Assembly (NCBI GenBank): GCA_004556975.1
Contig: SFFD01000002.1
Span: 62,001 to 126,000 of the forward strand
DNA: 64,000 bases
Direction of reading: 5' to 3'
Source: Oscillospiraceae bacterium
GTDB taxonomy: Bacteria > Bacillota > Clostridia > Oscillospirales > Ruminococcaceae
This document shows positions 1 through 7,829 of the stretch, in pieces. Each line of letters opens with the position of its first letter. Positions within the stretch are counted from its first letter, which is position 1. The position numbers and the translations under genes are program-made. The notes below the pieces were generated by a model that was given only the letters and a program-made list of their open reading frames with translations, searched no databases and was not told the DNA's origin.

Positions 1-597
1 AGCCTTGACGTCGCCCTCGGCGTTACGGAAAGCGTGCTTTTCGATATGGGCGACGTTGCCCGGGGCGGCGCGCCGGCGGATTCTGTAATGCCGTGCCCCT
101 TTTGCGGCGGTCTTGATGTAATCTGCGCCGCCGCGGCGCCTGCCGCCGTCGGCAAAGCGGAAATTTCCTATATGATAAAGGAACTTGGCGGGAAATATGA
201 GTTTATTTTGCTGGATTGCCCCGCCGGTCTTGGCGAAACGCTTTCCGCCGCGGCAAAATGCGCCGACGCCGTGCTTTTGGTGACAACTCCCGACCCGGCG
301 GCGGTGCGCGCCGCCGCAAGCACGGGAAGGTTTCTTGAAAAAGAGGGCGTTCGCGCCCGCCGCCTTGTAATTGAGCGCTGCCCCAAAAAGCCGAAAAAGC
401 TTGAGCCGTTTGCAAATCTTGACGAAGTTATAAACGGCGCCGAAACGCGGCTTATAGGCGTTATCTGGGACGACCCCGCCACAAGGGCGGCGGTGGATTC
501 GGGAAAGCCTTTGCCTTCCGACAGTCCGAATAAAAAAATGTTTTGCGACCTTGCGGAAAGGTTGCTTGGAAGAAGAATTTCCATCGGTTTTAAATAA
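1..597 (+). CDS. minD: MinD/ParA-family septum-site ATPase, 5' end outside the window
   Basis: Open from the first base of the window, so the start and the Walker A motif lie upstream. The visible part has the MinD order: a segment like SLDVALGVTES leading into a DMGDVARG stretch, then the switch II motif DCPAGLGE where MinD has DSPAGIE, then VTTPDPAAVRAA. It ends in a basic, partly hydrophobic tail (LAERLLGRRISIGFK) that could be the membrane-targeting helix. MinD is a membrane-associated ATPase that keeps the division septum away from the poles with MinC. A Cys pair (CPFCGG) inserted about 20 residues after the DVARG stretch is unusual for MinD. The next gene begins 27 bp downstream, so the two probably share a transcript. 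A general ParA-like ATPase is the alternative. Confidence 0.8.
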   Translation, partial: SLDVALGVTESVLFDMGDVARGGAPADSVMPCPFCGGLDVICAAAAPAAVGKAEISYMIKELGGKYEFILLDCPAGLGETLSAAAKCADAVLLVTTPDPAAVRAAASTGRFLEKEGVRARRLVIERCPKKPKKLEPFANLDEVINGAETRLIGVIWDDPATRAAVDSGKPLPSDSPNKKMFCDLAERLLGRRISIGFK

Positions 598-624
598 GCA
601 AAAATTAAGGAGGGTTCCATTTTT

Positions 625-1020
625 ATGAACATCGCTCTTATAGCCCAGGACAGCAAAAAGGAGCTTATGGTGCAGTTCAGCATTGCCTATTGCGGAATTT
701 TAAGCAAGCACCGTCTTATTGCCACCGCGGGAACGGGCAAGCTTGTTTCCGACGCGACCGGTCTTAATGTGGTAAGGTTTTTAAGCGGGGACCAGGGCGG
801 CTGTGAACAGATTTCCTCCCGCATTTCCTGCAACGAGGTGGATTTGCTTCTTTTCTTCCGCGACCCGATGCGCACCTCCGCCGCAGACCTTAACCATGCG
901 GATTTGCTGCGCCTTTGCGACGTGCACAATATTCCCGTTGCCACAAACATTGCAACGGCGGAAGCGCTTGTTCACGCTTTGGAGCGCGGCGACCTTGACT
1001 GGCGCAACCTGGTAAAGTAA
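625..1020 (+). CDS. Methylglyoxal synthase-like protein with substituted active-site residues
   Basis: 131 aa, aligning over its whole length with MgsA, which converts dihydroxyacetone phosphate to methylglyoxal in the cytoplasm. The fold signatures are there: MNIALIAQD at the N-terminus, FFRDP at 77-81, CDVHNIPVATN, ATAEALV. Compared from memory with E. coli MgsA (offset 11, no gaps), His19 is Gln8, the catalytic base Asp71 is Cys60, His98 is Ala87 and Asp101 is Asn90. Asp20 (Asp9) and Asp91 (Asp80) are kept, and the phosphate loop TGTTG reads TAGTG. It may not be a methylglyoxal synthase at all. Position after minD is as in other Clostridia. The ribosome site AAGGAGGG sits 8-15 bp before the ATG. 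Confidence 0.8.
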   Translation: MNIALIAQDSKKELMVQFSIAYCGILSKHRLIATAGTGKLVSDATGLNVVRFLSGDQGGCEQISSRISCNEVDLLLFFRDPMRTSAADLNHADLLRLCDVHNIPVATNIATAEALVHALERGDLDWRNLVK

Positions 1021-1043
1021 TCTGCCGGCACGGCGCGGTTTTT

Positions 1044-1083
1044 GGCGCGGAGCCTTTTGTTTGCCCGCGCCGCTTATTTTTTG
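1044..1083 (+). terminator. Rho-independent terminator after the mgsA-like gene
   Basis: The stem GGCGCGG (1044-1050) pairs with CCGCGCC (1065-1071) and is followed by a T-rich run at 1074-1082. It separates the minD/mgsA-like unit from hisS. Confidence 0.6.
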
Positions 1084-1128
1084 TTATTTCGGTGTTAACT
1101 CACACATTTATATACACGAGGTATTTTT

Positions 1129-2499
1129 ATGGCAATTATTACAAAAGCGCCCCGGGGCACCCAGGATGTGCTTCCGGAGCAAAGCGGAAAATGGCAGTAT
1201 ATTGAAAAAACCGCCCTTGAGACCGCTTCTCTTTACGGCTTCAAAGAAATTCGCTTTCCTACCTTTGAGCACACGGAGCTTTTTGCCCGGGGCGTGGGCG
1301 ACGGCACCGACGTCGTGCAGAAGGAAATGTACACCTTTCAGGATAAGGGCGAGCGCTCCATAACTCTTCGGCCGGAGGGAACCGCCGGCGCCATGCGCAC
1401 CCTTATTGAGCACGGCGTGCTTGCGGGCGCGCTGCCGGTGAAGGTCAGCTATCTTACAAGCTGCTTCCGCTACGAAAAGCCCCAGGCGGGGCGCCTTCGC
1501 GAATTCCACCAGTTCGGCGCGGAGCTGCTCGGCGCGGCTTCTCCCGCGGCGGACGCCGAAATGATTGCCATGGTCAGCAGCATTTTTGACCAGCTTGGAA
1601 TTGAGGGTCTGACTCTCGAAATCAACTCCATCGGCTGCCCCACCTGCCGCAAACAGTACAACGAGGCGCTGAAGGCGTATTTCCGCAGCCGCGAGGACGG
1701 GCTTTGCGACACCTGCCGCGGTCGTCTTGACCGCAACCCCATGCGGATTCTTGACTGCAAAAGTCCGGAATGCAAAAAGATTGCCGAGGGCGCTCCGCGC
1801 ATTCTCGACTATCTCTGCGACGACTGCCGCGCCCACTTTGAGGAGCTTAAAGAGCGCCTTGACGATTTGGGAATTCCGTTCGTCGTGAACCCCGCCATAG
1901 TCCGCGGTCTTGATTATTACACCCGCACCGTTTTTGAGTTTGTAAGCGACTGCATCGGCGCCCAGGGCACCGTTTGCGGCGGCGGACGCTATGACGGTCT
2001 TGTGGAGCTGCTCGGCGGCGCGCCCACCCCGGGAATCGGCTTTGCCATGGGGCTTGAGCGCCTGCTGCTTCTTATGGAAAAGACCGGCGCCGCCTTCCCG
2101 GAGGACAGAAAGGTGGATATTTATGTGGGCTCCGTGGGCAAAAAAGCCGGAATGGAAGCCGCAAACATAGTAAATTCCCTTCGGGCGGAGGGCTTTTGCG
2201 CCGAAGGCGACCTTATGGAGCGCAGCGTAAAGGCGCAGATGAAATATGCAGACAAAATCGGCGCGGCATACAGCTGCATAATCGGCGATTCCGAGCTTGA
2301 AGCGGGGGAAGCCGTCGTTAAAAATATGAAAGAGGGCACTTCCGAAAAGGTCGCCCTTGAGGACATTATCGAATACCTTTATGAGAGCAATTTCGGTGAG
2401 CTTTACGACGCCATCGGCTCGGCAGACCCAAAGCCGGAGGGCTGTTCCCACGACTGTTCCTCCTGCGGTCTTGACTGCAAGAGCGATTTGAAATTTTAA
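1129..2499 (+). CDS. hisS: Histidyl-tRNA synthetase with a C-terminal Cys-rich tail
   Basis: 456 aa class II synthetase that charges tRNA-His in the cytoplasm. Visible marks: APRGTQDVLP near the N-terminus, RPEGT at 81-85 (motif 2 region), the HisRS-specific RGLDYYTRTVFE near 260, motif 3 GLERLLLL near 305, then the HGTP anticodon-binding domain from about 327. The last 20 residues are not part of the usual enzyme: a linker of acidic and proline residues leads to CSHDCSSCGLDC with Cys at 438, 442, 445 and 449, which could bind metal. Start chosen at the ATG giving MAIITKAPRG, the normal HisRS beginning, with a weak ACGAGG ribosome site. No T-box motif is visible upstream. Confidence 0.95.
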   Translation: MAIITKAPRGTQDVLPEQSGKWQYIEKTALETASLYGFKEIRFPTFEHTELFARGVGDGTDVVQKEMYTFQDKGERSITLRPEGTAGAMRTLIEHGVLAGALPVKVSYLTSCFRYEKPQAGRLREFHQFGAELLGAASPAADAEMIAMVSSIFDQLGIEGLTLEINSIGCPTCRKQYNEALKAYFRSREDGLCDTCRGRLDRNPMRILDCKSPECKKIAEGAPRILDYLCDDCRAHFEELKERLDDLGIPFVVNPAIVRGLDYYTRTVFEFVSDCIGAQGTVCGGGRYDGLVELLGGAPTPGIGFAMGLERLLLLMEKTGAAFPEDRKVDIYVGSVGKKAGMEAANIVNSLRAEGFCAEGDLMERSVKAQMKYADKIGAAYSCIIGDSELEAGEAVVKNMKEGTSEKVALEDIIEYLYESNFGELYDAIGSADPKPEGCSHDCSSCGLDCKSDLKF

Positions 2500-3102
2500 G
2501 ATTACGGCGCGGAACGGAGAGAACAAGGGGTCTTGGCTTATTTCGCCTGTAAGGGAATACGTAACGCCCAAAGGATTTAGTGGCGTGATTGAGAGGACAT
2601 TCTAACTTCTCGCTGTCGGTACAAGTGTCCCGCAATACAACTTGCTGTGCCCGTTAGCAGGGTAAGGTTTACCCCTTTTCTTTTGTAACCAAAAGAAAAG
2701 CCGTAAAACGGTAAAAGAAAAGTTTTGCCCCCTGCTTTATAGCTTGGCGCTCCGCACAAGTGCTGTTAAAGCGTTGGTTTGCCCCTTTGCCGCCCGCCGC
2801 TCACGCTTCGGCTTACGCTGTTCTCGCGTTCGCGGACGGCGGCAGTCGAAATTCCCCGCTGCATCCGCCACAGGCGGCGCTCGAAATTTCTACCCGGGCG
2901 GTTTTTCAGTACGCCTTGTGCGCCCGACCGCCAAAGGCGCTTGCGCGCCGGGCAAGGTTATTATTTCAATGCCGCGGCGCGGGGCGCAGGCTTGCTCCGG
3001 CGGCAGAGCCGCGATTGGTGTTGTGCGCCAAAGGGCGCTTGCACATTCGACCCTGAAAAAATTTTCATCAGCTTTATCTTTATCCATATCGGAGGAATAC
3101 AT
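2500..3102. other. 600-bp non-coding stretch between hisS and aspS
   Basis: No credible gene. It holds a pairing segment GGACA (2598)...TGTCC (2630), a perfect hairpin at 2675-2700, and from about 2744 a GC-rich block full of short inverted repeats, such as CCGCC-ACA-GGCGG near 2867 and GCGCC...GGCGC pairs near 2930 and 2970. The composition is typical of dispersed extragenic repeats in Clostridia. I looked for a T-box (the conserved AGGGTGG/ACCGCG element) because aspS follows, and did not find one. Confidence 0.5.
2675..2700. repeat. Perfect 10-bp hairpin CTTTTCTTTT/AAAAGAAAAG
   Basis: CTTTTCTTTT (2675-2684), loop GTAACC, AAAAGAAAAG (2691-2700). AT-rich palindromes of this type recur between genes in Clostridia and probably belong to a dispersed repeat family. 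The lack of GC pairs argues against a strong terminator. Confidence 0.6.
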
Positions 3103-4878
3103 ATGATAAACGGTTATAACCGAACCGCGTACTGCGGTGAATTTAACGAAAACAACATCGGTCAGGAGGCGGTGGTTTTCGGCTGGGCGCAAAAGACCCG
3201 CGACCTCGGAAACCTCATCTTCATTGACCTTCGGGACAGAAGCGGCATTTTACAGCTTGCCTTCGGCGACGGCACCGATAAAGAAACCTTTGAAAAGGCG
3301 GCGGCAGTCCGCGCGGAATACGTCCTTGAGGCAAAGGGTGTAATTCGCAGAAGAGAATCCGTCAACACGGAAATTCCCACCGGCGCGGTGGAGCTTTTCG
3401 TCACCGAGCTTTTCGTTCTGGCAAAGAGCCAGACCCCGCCCTTTGAAGTAAGCGACAACACCAACGCAAAGGAAGATTTGCGCCTTAAATACCGCTATCT
3501 TGACCTGCGCCGCGGCGAAATGCAGAATATTCTGATGATGCGCCACAAAATCGTAAAGACCGTTCGTGACTATTATGACGAAAACGGCTTTATGGAAATT
3601 GAAACCCCCGACCTTATCAAATCCACTCCCGAGGGCGCCCGCGACTACCTCGTTCCGTCCCGCGTTCACCCCGGCTGCTTCTACGCTTTGCCCCAAAGCC
3701 CCCAGCTTTACAAACAGCTTCTTATGATGTCCGGCTGCGACAGATATATGCAGATTGCCCGCTGCTTCCGCGACGAGGATCTTCGCGCAGACCGCCAGCC
3801 GGAATTTACCCAGATAGATATGGAAATGAGCTTTGTGGACGAAAACGACATTATGACCATGAACGAGGGCTTGGTAAAGCGCGTTTTCAAGGACGTTATG
3901 GGAATGGATATTGAAACTCCTTTCAAGCGCATGACCTGGGACGAAGCCATGAGCCGCTTCGGCTCCGACAAGCCCGACACCCGCTTTGGCATGGAGCTTT
4001 GCGACCTTTCCGACCTGCTTAAAAACTGCGGATTCAAGGTGTTCTCCGGCGCTTTGGAAAAAGGCTCGGTACGAGCCATCGTAGCAAAAAACGCCGTGCA
4101 CACCCTCACCAGAAAGGAAATCGACAAGCTTACCGAAACCGTAAAGCTGTTTAAGGCGAAAGGCCTTGCCTGGACAAGACTTACCGAAGATGGCGAAACC
4201 TCCAGCTATGAAAAATTCCTTACCGAGGAAGAAAAAACCGCAATCCGCGAACGCCTCGGCGCCGAAACCGGCGACGTTATCTTCATAGTGGCGGATAACC
4301 GCAACGACATTGTGTTCAGCGCCCTCGGCGCCCTCCGTCTGGAGCTTGGACGCCGCCTTGACCTTATTCCCAAGGGCAAATTCAACTTCCTTTGGGTCAC
4401 CGACTTCCCGCTGTTCGAGTGGTCGGACGAGGAAAACCGCTGGATGGCAATGCATCACCCCTTCACCTGCCCGCGCAAAGGCGACGAGGACAAGCTTATG
4501 ACCGACCCCGGCGACTGCTACGCCCGCGCCTACGATATGGTGCTCAACGGCTGCGAGCTGGGCGGCGGCTCCATTCGTATCAACGATACCGAGGTTCAGG
4601 ACAAGATGCTTCAGGCGCTGGGTCTTTCCGAAGAACGCGCCCAGGCGCGCTTCGGCTTCCTGCTTGAGGCGGAAAAATACGGCGTGCCGCCCCACGGCGG
4701 AATGGCGTTCGGCCTTGACCGCATGGTAATGCTCATGCTCGACCGCCCGTCCATCCGTGACGTCATCGCCTTCCCGAAGGTGCAGACCGCAACGGAGCTT
4801 ATGACCATGTGCCCCACCGAGGTTGAGCAGAAAAACCTTGACGAGCTGCATATTGCCATAGTAAAAGAGGAAGAATAA
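3103..4878 (+). CDS. aspS: Aspartyl-tRNA synthetase
   Basis: 591 aa bacterial-type class II synthetase. It has an N-terminal OB-fold anticodon domain (GWAQKTRDLGNLIFIDLRDRSG), motif 2 (RCFRDEDLRADRQPEFTQ), a bacterial GAD insertion in the middle (about 300-420) and motif 3 (GLDRMVMLMLDRPSIRDVIAFPK). Length is normal for the bacterial enzyme. The frame is open for another 324 bp upstream, but the true start is the ATG at 3103: it gives the usual MINGYNRTAYCGE beginning and sits 7 bp after GGAGG (3091-3095). It probably also makes Asp-tRNA-Asn in organisms that lack AsnRS, which cannot be decided here. Confidence 0.96.
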   Translation: MINGYNRTAYCGEFNENNIGQEAVVFGWAQKTRDLGNLIFIDLRDRSGILQLAFGDGTDKETFEKAAAVRAEYVLEAKGVIRRRESVNTEIPTGAVELFVTELFVLAKSQTPPFEVSDNTNAKEDLRLKYRYLDLRRGEMQNILMMRHKIVKTVRDYYDENGFMEIETPDLIKSTPEGARDYLVPSRVHPGCFYALPQSPQLYKQLLMMSGCDRYMQIARCFRDEDLRADRQPEFTQIDMEMSFVDENDIMTMNEGLVKRVFKDVMGMDIETPFKRMTWDEAMSRFGSDKPDTRFGMELCDLSDLLKNCGFKVFSGALEKGSVRAIVAKNAVHTLTRKEIDKLTETVKLFKAKGLAWTRLTEDGETSSYEKFLTEEEKTAIRERLGAETGDVIFIVADNRNDIVFSALGALRLELGRRLDLIPKGKFNFLWVTDFPLFEWSDEENRWMAMHHPFTCPRKGDEDKLMTDPGDCYARAYDMVLNGCELGGGSIRINDTEVQDKMLQALGLSEERAQARFGFLLEAEKYGVPPHGGMAFGLDRMVMLMLDRPSIRDVIAFPKVQTATELMTMCPTEVEQKNLDELHIAIVKEEE

Positions 4879-4890
4879 TTTTTACGAAGG

Positions 4891-4924
4891 GGGTCTTTCG
4901 TCCCGAAGGACGAAGGACCCTTTT
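4891..4924 (+). terminator. Strong rho-independent terminator of aspS
   Basis: GGGTCTTTCGTCC (4891-4903) pairs with GGACGAAGGACCC (4908-4920) with one G-U, tetraloop CGAA, followed by TTTT. It runs directly into the left repeat arm at 4924. Confidence 0.8.
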
Positions 4925-4997
4925 AGCCTTCCCCTTTGGGGAAGGTGGCACGGAAGTGCGCCTTTGGAGCAGTTCCGTGACGGATGAGGGCCGCCCG
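4924..4997. repeat. Left arm of an inverted structured repeat flanking the DUF559 gene
   Basis: The arm reads TAGCCTTCCCC-TTT-GGGGAAGGTGG, a second stem around GCACGGAA...TTCCGTGA, then CGGATGAGGGCCGC. The same modules recur in reverse order and orientation at 5429-5499. The hairpin followed by GGATGAGGG is a widespread extragenic palindrome in gut Clostridia (from memory). Confidence 0.75.
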
Positions 4998-5034
4998 ACA
5001 ACGACGGGCGTAACTTCAAAATCGGAGGCACATA

Positions 5035-5400
5035 ATGCTTGAATATCTCTGTTCAAACAAAAATTGCAAAGAATATGCAAAAGAACTACGGAAAAATATG
5101 ACCAAAGAAGAAAAACACCTTTGGTATGATTTTTTGAGGGGATATACTCCACAGTTCAAAAGGCAAAAAGCGATAGGAAATTATATACTTGATTTTTATT
5201 GTGAAAAGGCGCATATAGCAGTTGAGCTTGACGGAAGTCAGCATTATGAAACAAAGGCAAGGGAATATGACAGCAAAAGGACGGAATATCTGAATCACAT
5301 CGGTATAGATGTTTTGCGCATTTTGAATAGAGATATAAACGAAGATTTTGAAAGTGCTTGCCGTTATATTGACGCTAAAATAAAAGAAAAAATAGGGTGA
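5035..5400 (+). CDS. DUF559 (Vsr/PD-(D/E)XK-like) domain protein
   Basis: 121 aa. DUF559 proteins have the very-short-patch-repair endonuclease fold. The hallmarks are visible: N-terminal helices with LRKNMTKEEKHLWYDFLRG, the core FKRQKAIGNYILDFYCEKAHIAVELDGSQHYE (D near 62 and E-x-D near 72-74 as putative metal ligands), then the DVLRILNRDI strand. Its function is unknown in general. Composition is clearly more AT-rich than the neighbours, a sign of separate origin. The gene is enclosed by an inverted pair of structured repeats (4924-4997 and 5429-5499), which suggests it moves, or is moved, with them. GGAGG lies 8 bp before the ATG. Confidence 0.85.
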   Translation: MLEYLCSNKNCKEYAKELRKNMTKEEKHLWYDFLRGYTPQFKRQKAIGNYILDFYCEKAHIAVELDGSQHYETKAREYDSKRTEYLNHIGIDVLRILNRDINEDFESACRYIDAKIKEKIG

Positions 5401-5428
5401 GAGGCATCGAATTACGCTCCGTTCCGGA

Positions 5429-5499
5429 GCGGCCCTCATCCGTCTTTCGTTTTCAGACAAGCCGAAAACGAAATCCACCTTCCCCATTGGGGAAGGCTG
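5429..5499. repeat. Right arm of the inverted structured repeat
   Basis: Inverted copy of the left arm: GCGGCCCTCATCCGT, a different middle stem (TTCGTTTTC...GAAAACGAA), then CCACCTTCCCC-ATT-GGGGAAGGCT. Outer modules match the left arm; the middle stem differs in sequence but not in being paired, so structure appears to be kept. Confidence 0.75.
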
Positions 5500-5512
5500 A
5501 AAAGGAGAAATT

Positions 5513-5992
5513 ATGTCAGCATACGAATTTGAGCTTGTGGCGGCGCTGCGCGCCGCGGGCGCTTCCGTTTCCACGGCGGAAAGCTGCACCGGCGGCCTTG
5601 TGGCCGCAAGAATAACAAGCGTTTCCGGCGCTTCCGAAGCGTTCAAATACGGCGCCGTTACCTATTGCAACGAAGCAAAAAATAAAATACTCGGAGTAAA
5701 AAAAGAAACGCTGGATTCCTTCGGCGCGGTTTCCGCGGAAACGGCTGCCGAAATGGCCGCAGGCGTTCGCAAAATAATGAATGCCGAAATCGGCGTTTCC
5801 GTAACAGGGCTTGCCGGGCCGAACGGCGGCGAAGGCAAGCCCGTGGGGCTTGTTTATGTGGCGGTAAACAGCGATAATTACAGCGAAGTTACCGAAAATC
5901 ACTTTTCCGGCGACAGAATATCCGTAAGAAATCAGGCGGCGGATAAGGCGCTGGAGCTTGCCCTTCGGGCGGCAAAAAAACTTGGAGAATAA
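5513..5992 (+). CDS. pncC: Nicotinamide-nucleotide amidase (CinA C-terminal domain family)
   Basis: 159 aa, a stand-alone CinA-C domain. It carries STAESCTGGL (19-28) with the catalytic Ser region, the YGAVTYCNEAK segment and SVTGLAGPNGG. PncC hydrolyses nicotinamide mononucleotide to nicotinate mononucleotide and ammonia in NAD recycling. The N-terminal molybdopterin-binding half of full CinA is absent, as in many short homologues. AAGGAG lies 6 bp before the ATG, directly after the right repeat arm. The next gene starts 8 bp after its stop, with its ribosome site inside the end of this gene, so the two are co-translated. Confidence 0.88.
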   Translation: MSAYEFELVAALRAAGASVSTAESCTGGLVAARITSVSGASEAFKYGAVTYCNEAKNKILGVKKETLDSFGAVSAETAAEMAAGVRKIMNAEIGVSVTGLAGPNGGEGKPVGLVYVAVNSDNYSEVTENHFSGDRISVRNQAADKALELALRAAKKLGE

Positions 5993-5999
5993 CAAAAAT

Positions 6000-6647
6000 A
6001 TGTTTGAATATGTACTTTTTGACCTTGACGGAACTCTCGGCGACCCATACGAGGGAATTACAAATTGTATAAAATATGCCCTTTCCTCCGTGGGAATTAC
6101 CGAGGAAGACCCCGAAAAGCTGAAAAGCTATATCGGTCCGCCTCTGCGCGCGACCTTTGCGAAATACGGCTTTGACCCGGATATGTGCGAGGTGCTTACC
6201 GAAAAATACCGCGAGCTTTTCAACGTAAGCGGAATTCACCAAAGCGTAATGTACCCCGAAACGGCGGATATGCTAAAAACCCTGCATGAGCACGGAGTAA
6301 AAATCGCCCTTGCCTCCTGTAAGCCGGAAGAAGCCTGTCTTGTAATTTTAGAGGAGTACGGCGTGCTCAAATATTTTACCACCGTTGCCGGCGCAACCCT
6401 TGACAAAACCCTCGACAGCAAGCCGGAGATTATCAAAGTGGCTCTAAACCGCCTTGGCTATGGCAAAAAAGCTGATGAGCATGCGGTTATGGTGGGCGAC
6501 AGAGATATGGATATAATCGGTGCTCACGAAAACGGAATAGCCGCCGTAGGCGCCGTTTACGGCTACGGCGGCGAAGCGGAGCTTCGCTTTGCCGGTGCGG
6601 ATTACATAATAAACACCCCCGCGCAGCTGCTTGAAATCCTTCTTTGA
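6000..6647 (+). CDS. HAD-superfamily phosphatase, phosphoglycolate-phosphatase-like
   Basis: 215 aa. Motif I DLDGTLGD (8-15), motif II in ALASCKPE, motif III Lys in SKPEII, motif IV GDRDMD, plus a helical cap between about 18 and 85, the layout of the Gph/PgmB branch. Such enzymes remove phosphate from small sugar phosphates or 2-phosphoglycolate; the substrate cannot be read from the sequence. Start ATG at 6000 with GGAG at 5984-5987; the frame extends 14 codons further upstream into pncC without a ribosome site. It probably shares a transcript with pncC. Confidence 0.85.
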   Translation: MFEYVLFDLDGTLGDPYEGITNCIKYALSSVGITEEDPEKLKSYIGPPLRATFAKYGFDPDMCEVLTEKYRELFNVSGIHQSVMYPETADMLKTLHEHGVKIALASCKPEEACLVILEEYGVLKYFTTVAGATLDKTLDSKPEIIKVALNRLGYGKKADEHAVMVGDRDMDIIGAHENGIAAVGAVYGYGGEAELRFAGADYIINTPAQLLEILL

Positions 6648-6764
6648 CATAAAGACGCCCCGGCATAAAGCACCGCCGCAGCCCGTGCGTGCTCAATTTG
6701 CCGAAATAACGCGCCGCAAATTTCGCCGCACCTTTGCACAAACATATTGAAAGGAAAATTTTTC

Positions 6765-7829
6765 GTGATTTTTAAGGACATCAACGAAATCAAAAGCCAT
6801 ATCAAAACCGGAATACCGCTGCCTTGCTATTTTGTTGCGGGCACGGATGACTATCGCCGCCGCAGCGTTGTCAACAGGCTTGCGGAAATCGCTTCCGGCA
6901 AAAGCGGCTTTGATATGCACAAATTTTCGGGAAATATTTCTGCGGATGCCCTTGCGGACGCCCTCTTTGAGGTAACCTTCGGCGGCGGCCGCCGCTGCGT
7001 CGTGGCAGAGGATATTCCTTTCAACTCAATCAGCGACAGGGAGTACAAAAAATTTGAGGAGCTTGTGGAGCAGGTCTGCTCTGCAAACGACGCCACGCTG
7101 ATTTTGACCTTCGGTTCGGTAGATACCGCGCCGAAAAAGGAAGCGAAAAAGCGCGACCGCTTTACTCCGCTCAAGAAGCTTATTGATAAGCGCGGCGGGG
7201 GAGTTATGCAGTGCGACGCGCCCGCAAAGGCGGAGCTTTGCTCAATTATGGAAGCCACCGCAAGAAAATATCATTGCACCCTTGACCGCGGCCTTGCTCT
7301 ATATCTTATCGACCGCTGCGGCGCGGACAGCGCGAACCTTTTGAACGAAGTAAGAAAAACTTCTGAATACCGCGGCAGCGGCGAAATTACAAAAGCGGAT
7401 ATCGACCTTATGACAAGCCCAACGCCGGATGCCCGGATTTATGACCTTGCGGCAAAAATTTCTGCCGGCGACCGCAGCGGAGCTTTTGCCGTTTTAGAAG
7501 AGCTTCGCACTGTCGGCGAAAAACCGTCGGCTGTGCTTTCGGCGCTTTCCGGCGCGTTTATAGATATGTACCGCGCTAAAACCGCACGGTCATGCGGAAA
7601 AACAAAGGCGGATATTGCAAGGGACTGGCCGCGCGCCTATGCCCGCCGCGACTTTGTCATTGATAAGGCGATGGCGTCGCAGCAAAGATACAGCGCCGCC
7701 GCGCTTCACGCCTGCCTTGACATTCTTCTGTCGGCAGAGCAGTCAATGAAGAGCACCGGCGCCGCAGACGACGTTATTTTGGATGAAGCGGTTGCGAAAA
7801 TTTTCATCGCGGGCAGGGAAAACTTATGA
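6765..7829 (+). CDS. holA: DNA polymerase III delta subunit
   Basis: 354 aa, AAA+ clamp-loader subunit that opens the sliding clamp and loads it onto primed DNA. It shows the HolA pattern: an N-terminal segment PCYFVAGTDDYRRRSVVNRL (the ADP-binding-like region), FGGGRRCVVAED, then the LYLIDRCGADSANLLNEVRKTSEY domain II signature and a C-terminal helical collar. I chose the GTG at 6765 (AAGGA 9 bp upstream) over the TTG at 6747, which lacks a ribosome site. The last four bases overlap rnmV (ATGA), so the two are coupled. Confidence 0.88.
   Translation: MIFKDINEIKSHIKTGIPLPCYFVAGTDDYRRRSVVNRLAEIASGKSGFDMHKFSGNISADALADALFEVTFGGGRRCVVAEDIPFNSISDREYKKFEELVEQVCSANDATLILTFGSVDTAPKKEAKKRDRFTPLKKLIDKRGGGVMQCDAPAKAELCSIMEATARKYHCTLDRGLALYLIDRCGADSANLLNEVRKTSEYRGSGEITKADIDLMTSPTPDARIYDLAAKISAGDRSGAFAVLEELRTVGEKPSAVLSALSGAFIDMYRAKTARSCGKTKADIARDWPRAYARRDFVIDKAMASQQRYSAAALHACLDILLSAEQSMKSTGAADDVILDEAVAKIFIAGRENL

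Noticed and set aside
1108..2571. Long open frame antisense to hisS (487 codons)
   Set aside because: Mirror of a GC-biased coding sequence; no ribosome site, residue pattern is low-complexity and no family is visible. hisS itself is certain.
2500..3102. T-box riboswitch for aspS
   Set aside because: No AGGGTGG-like T-box sequence and no specifier loop that I can align; the same negative result holds for hisS.
3250..4851. Long open frame antisense to aspS (533 codons)
   Set aside because: Same reason: the shadow of third-position bias in aspS, Val/Gly/Ala/His-rich, no start signal.
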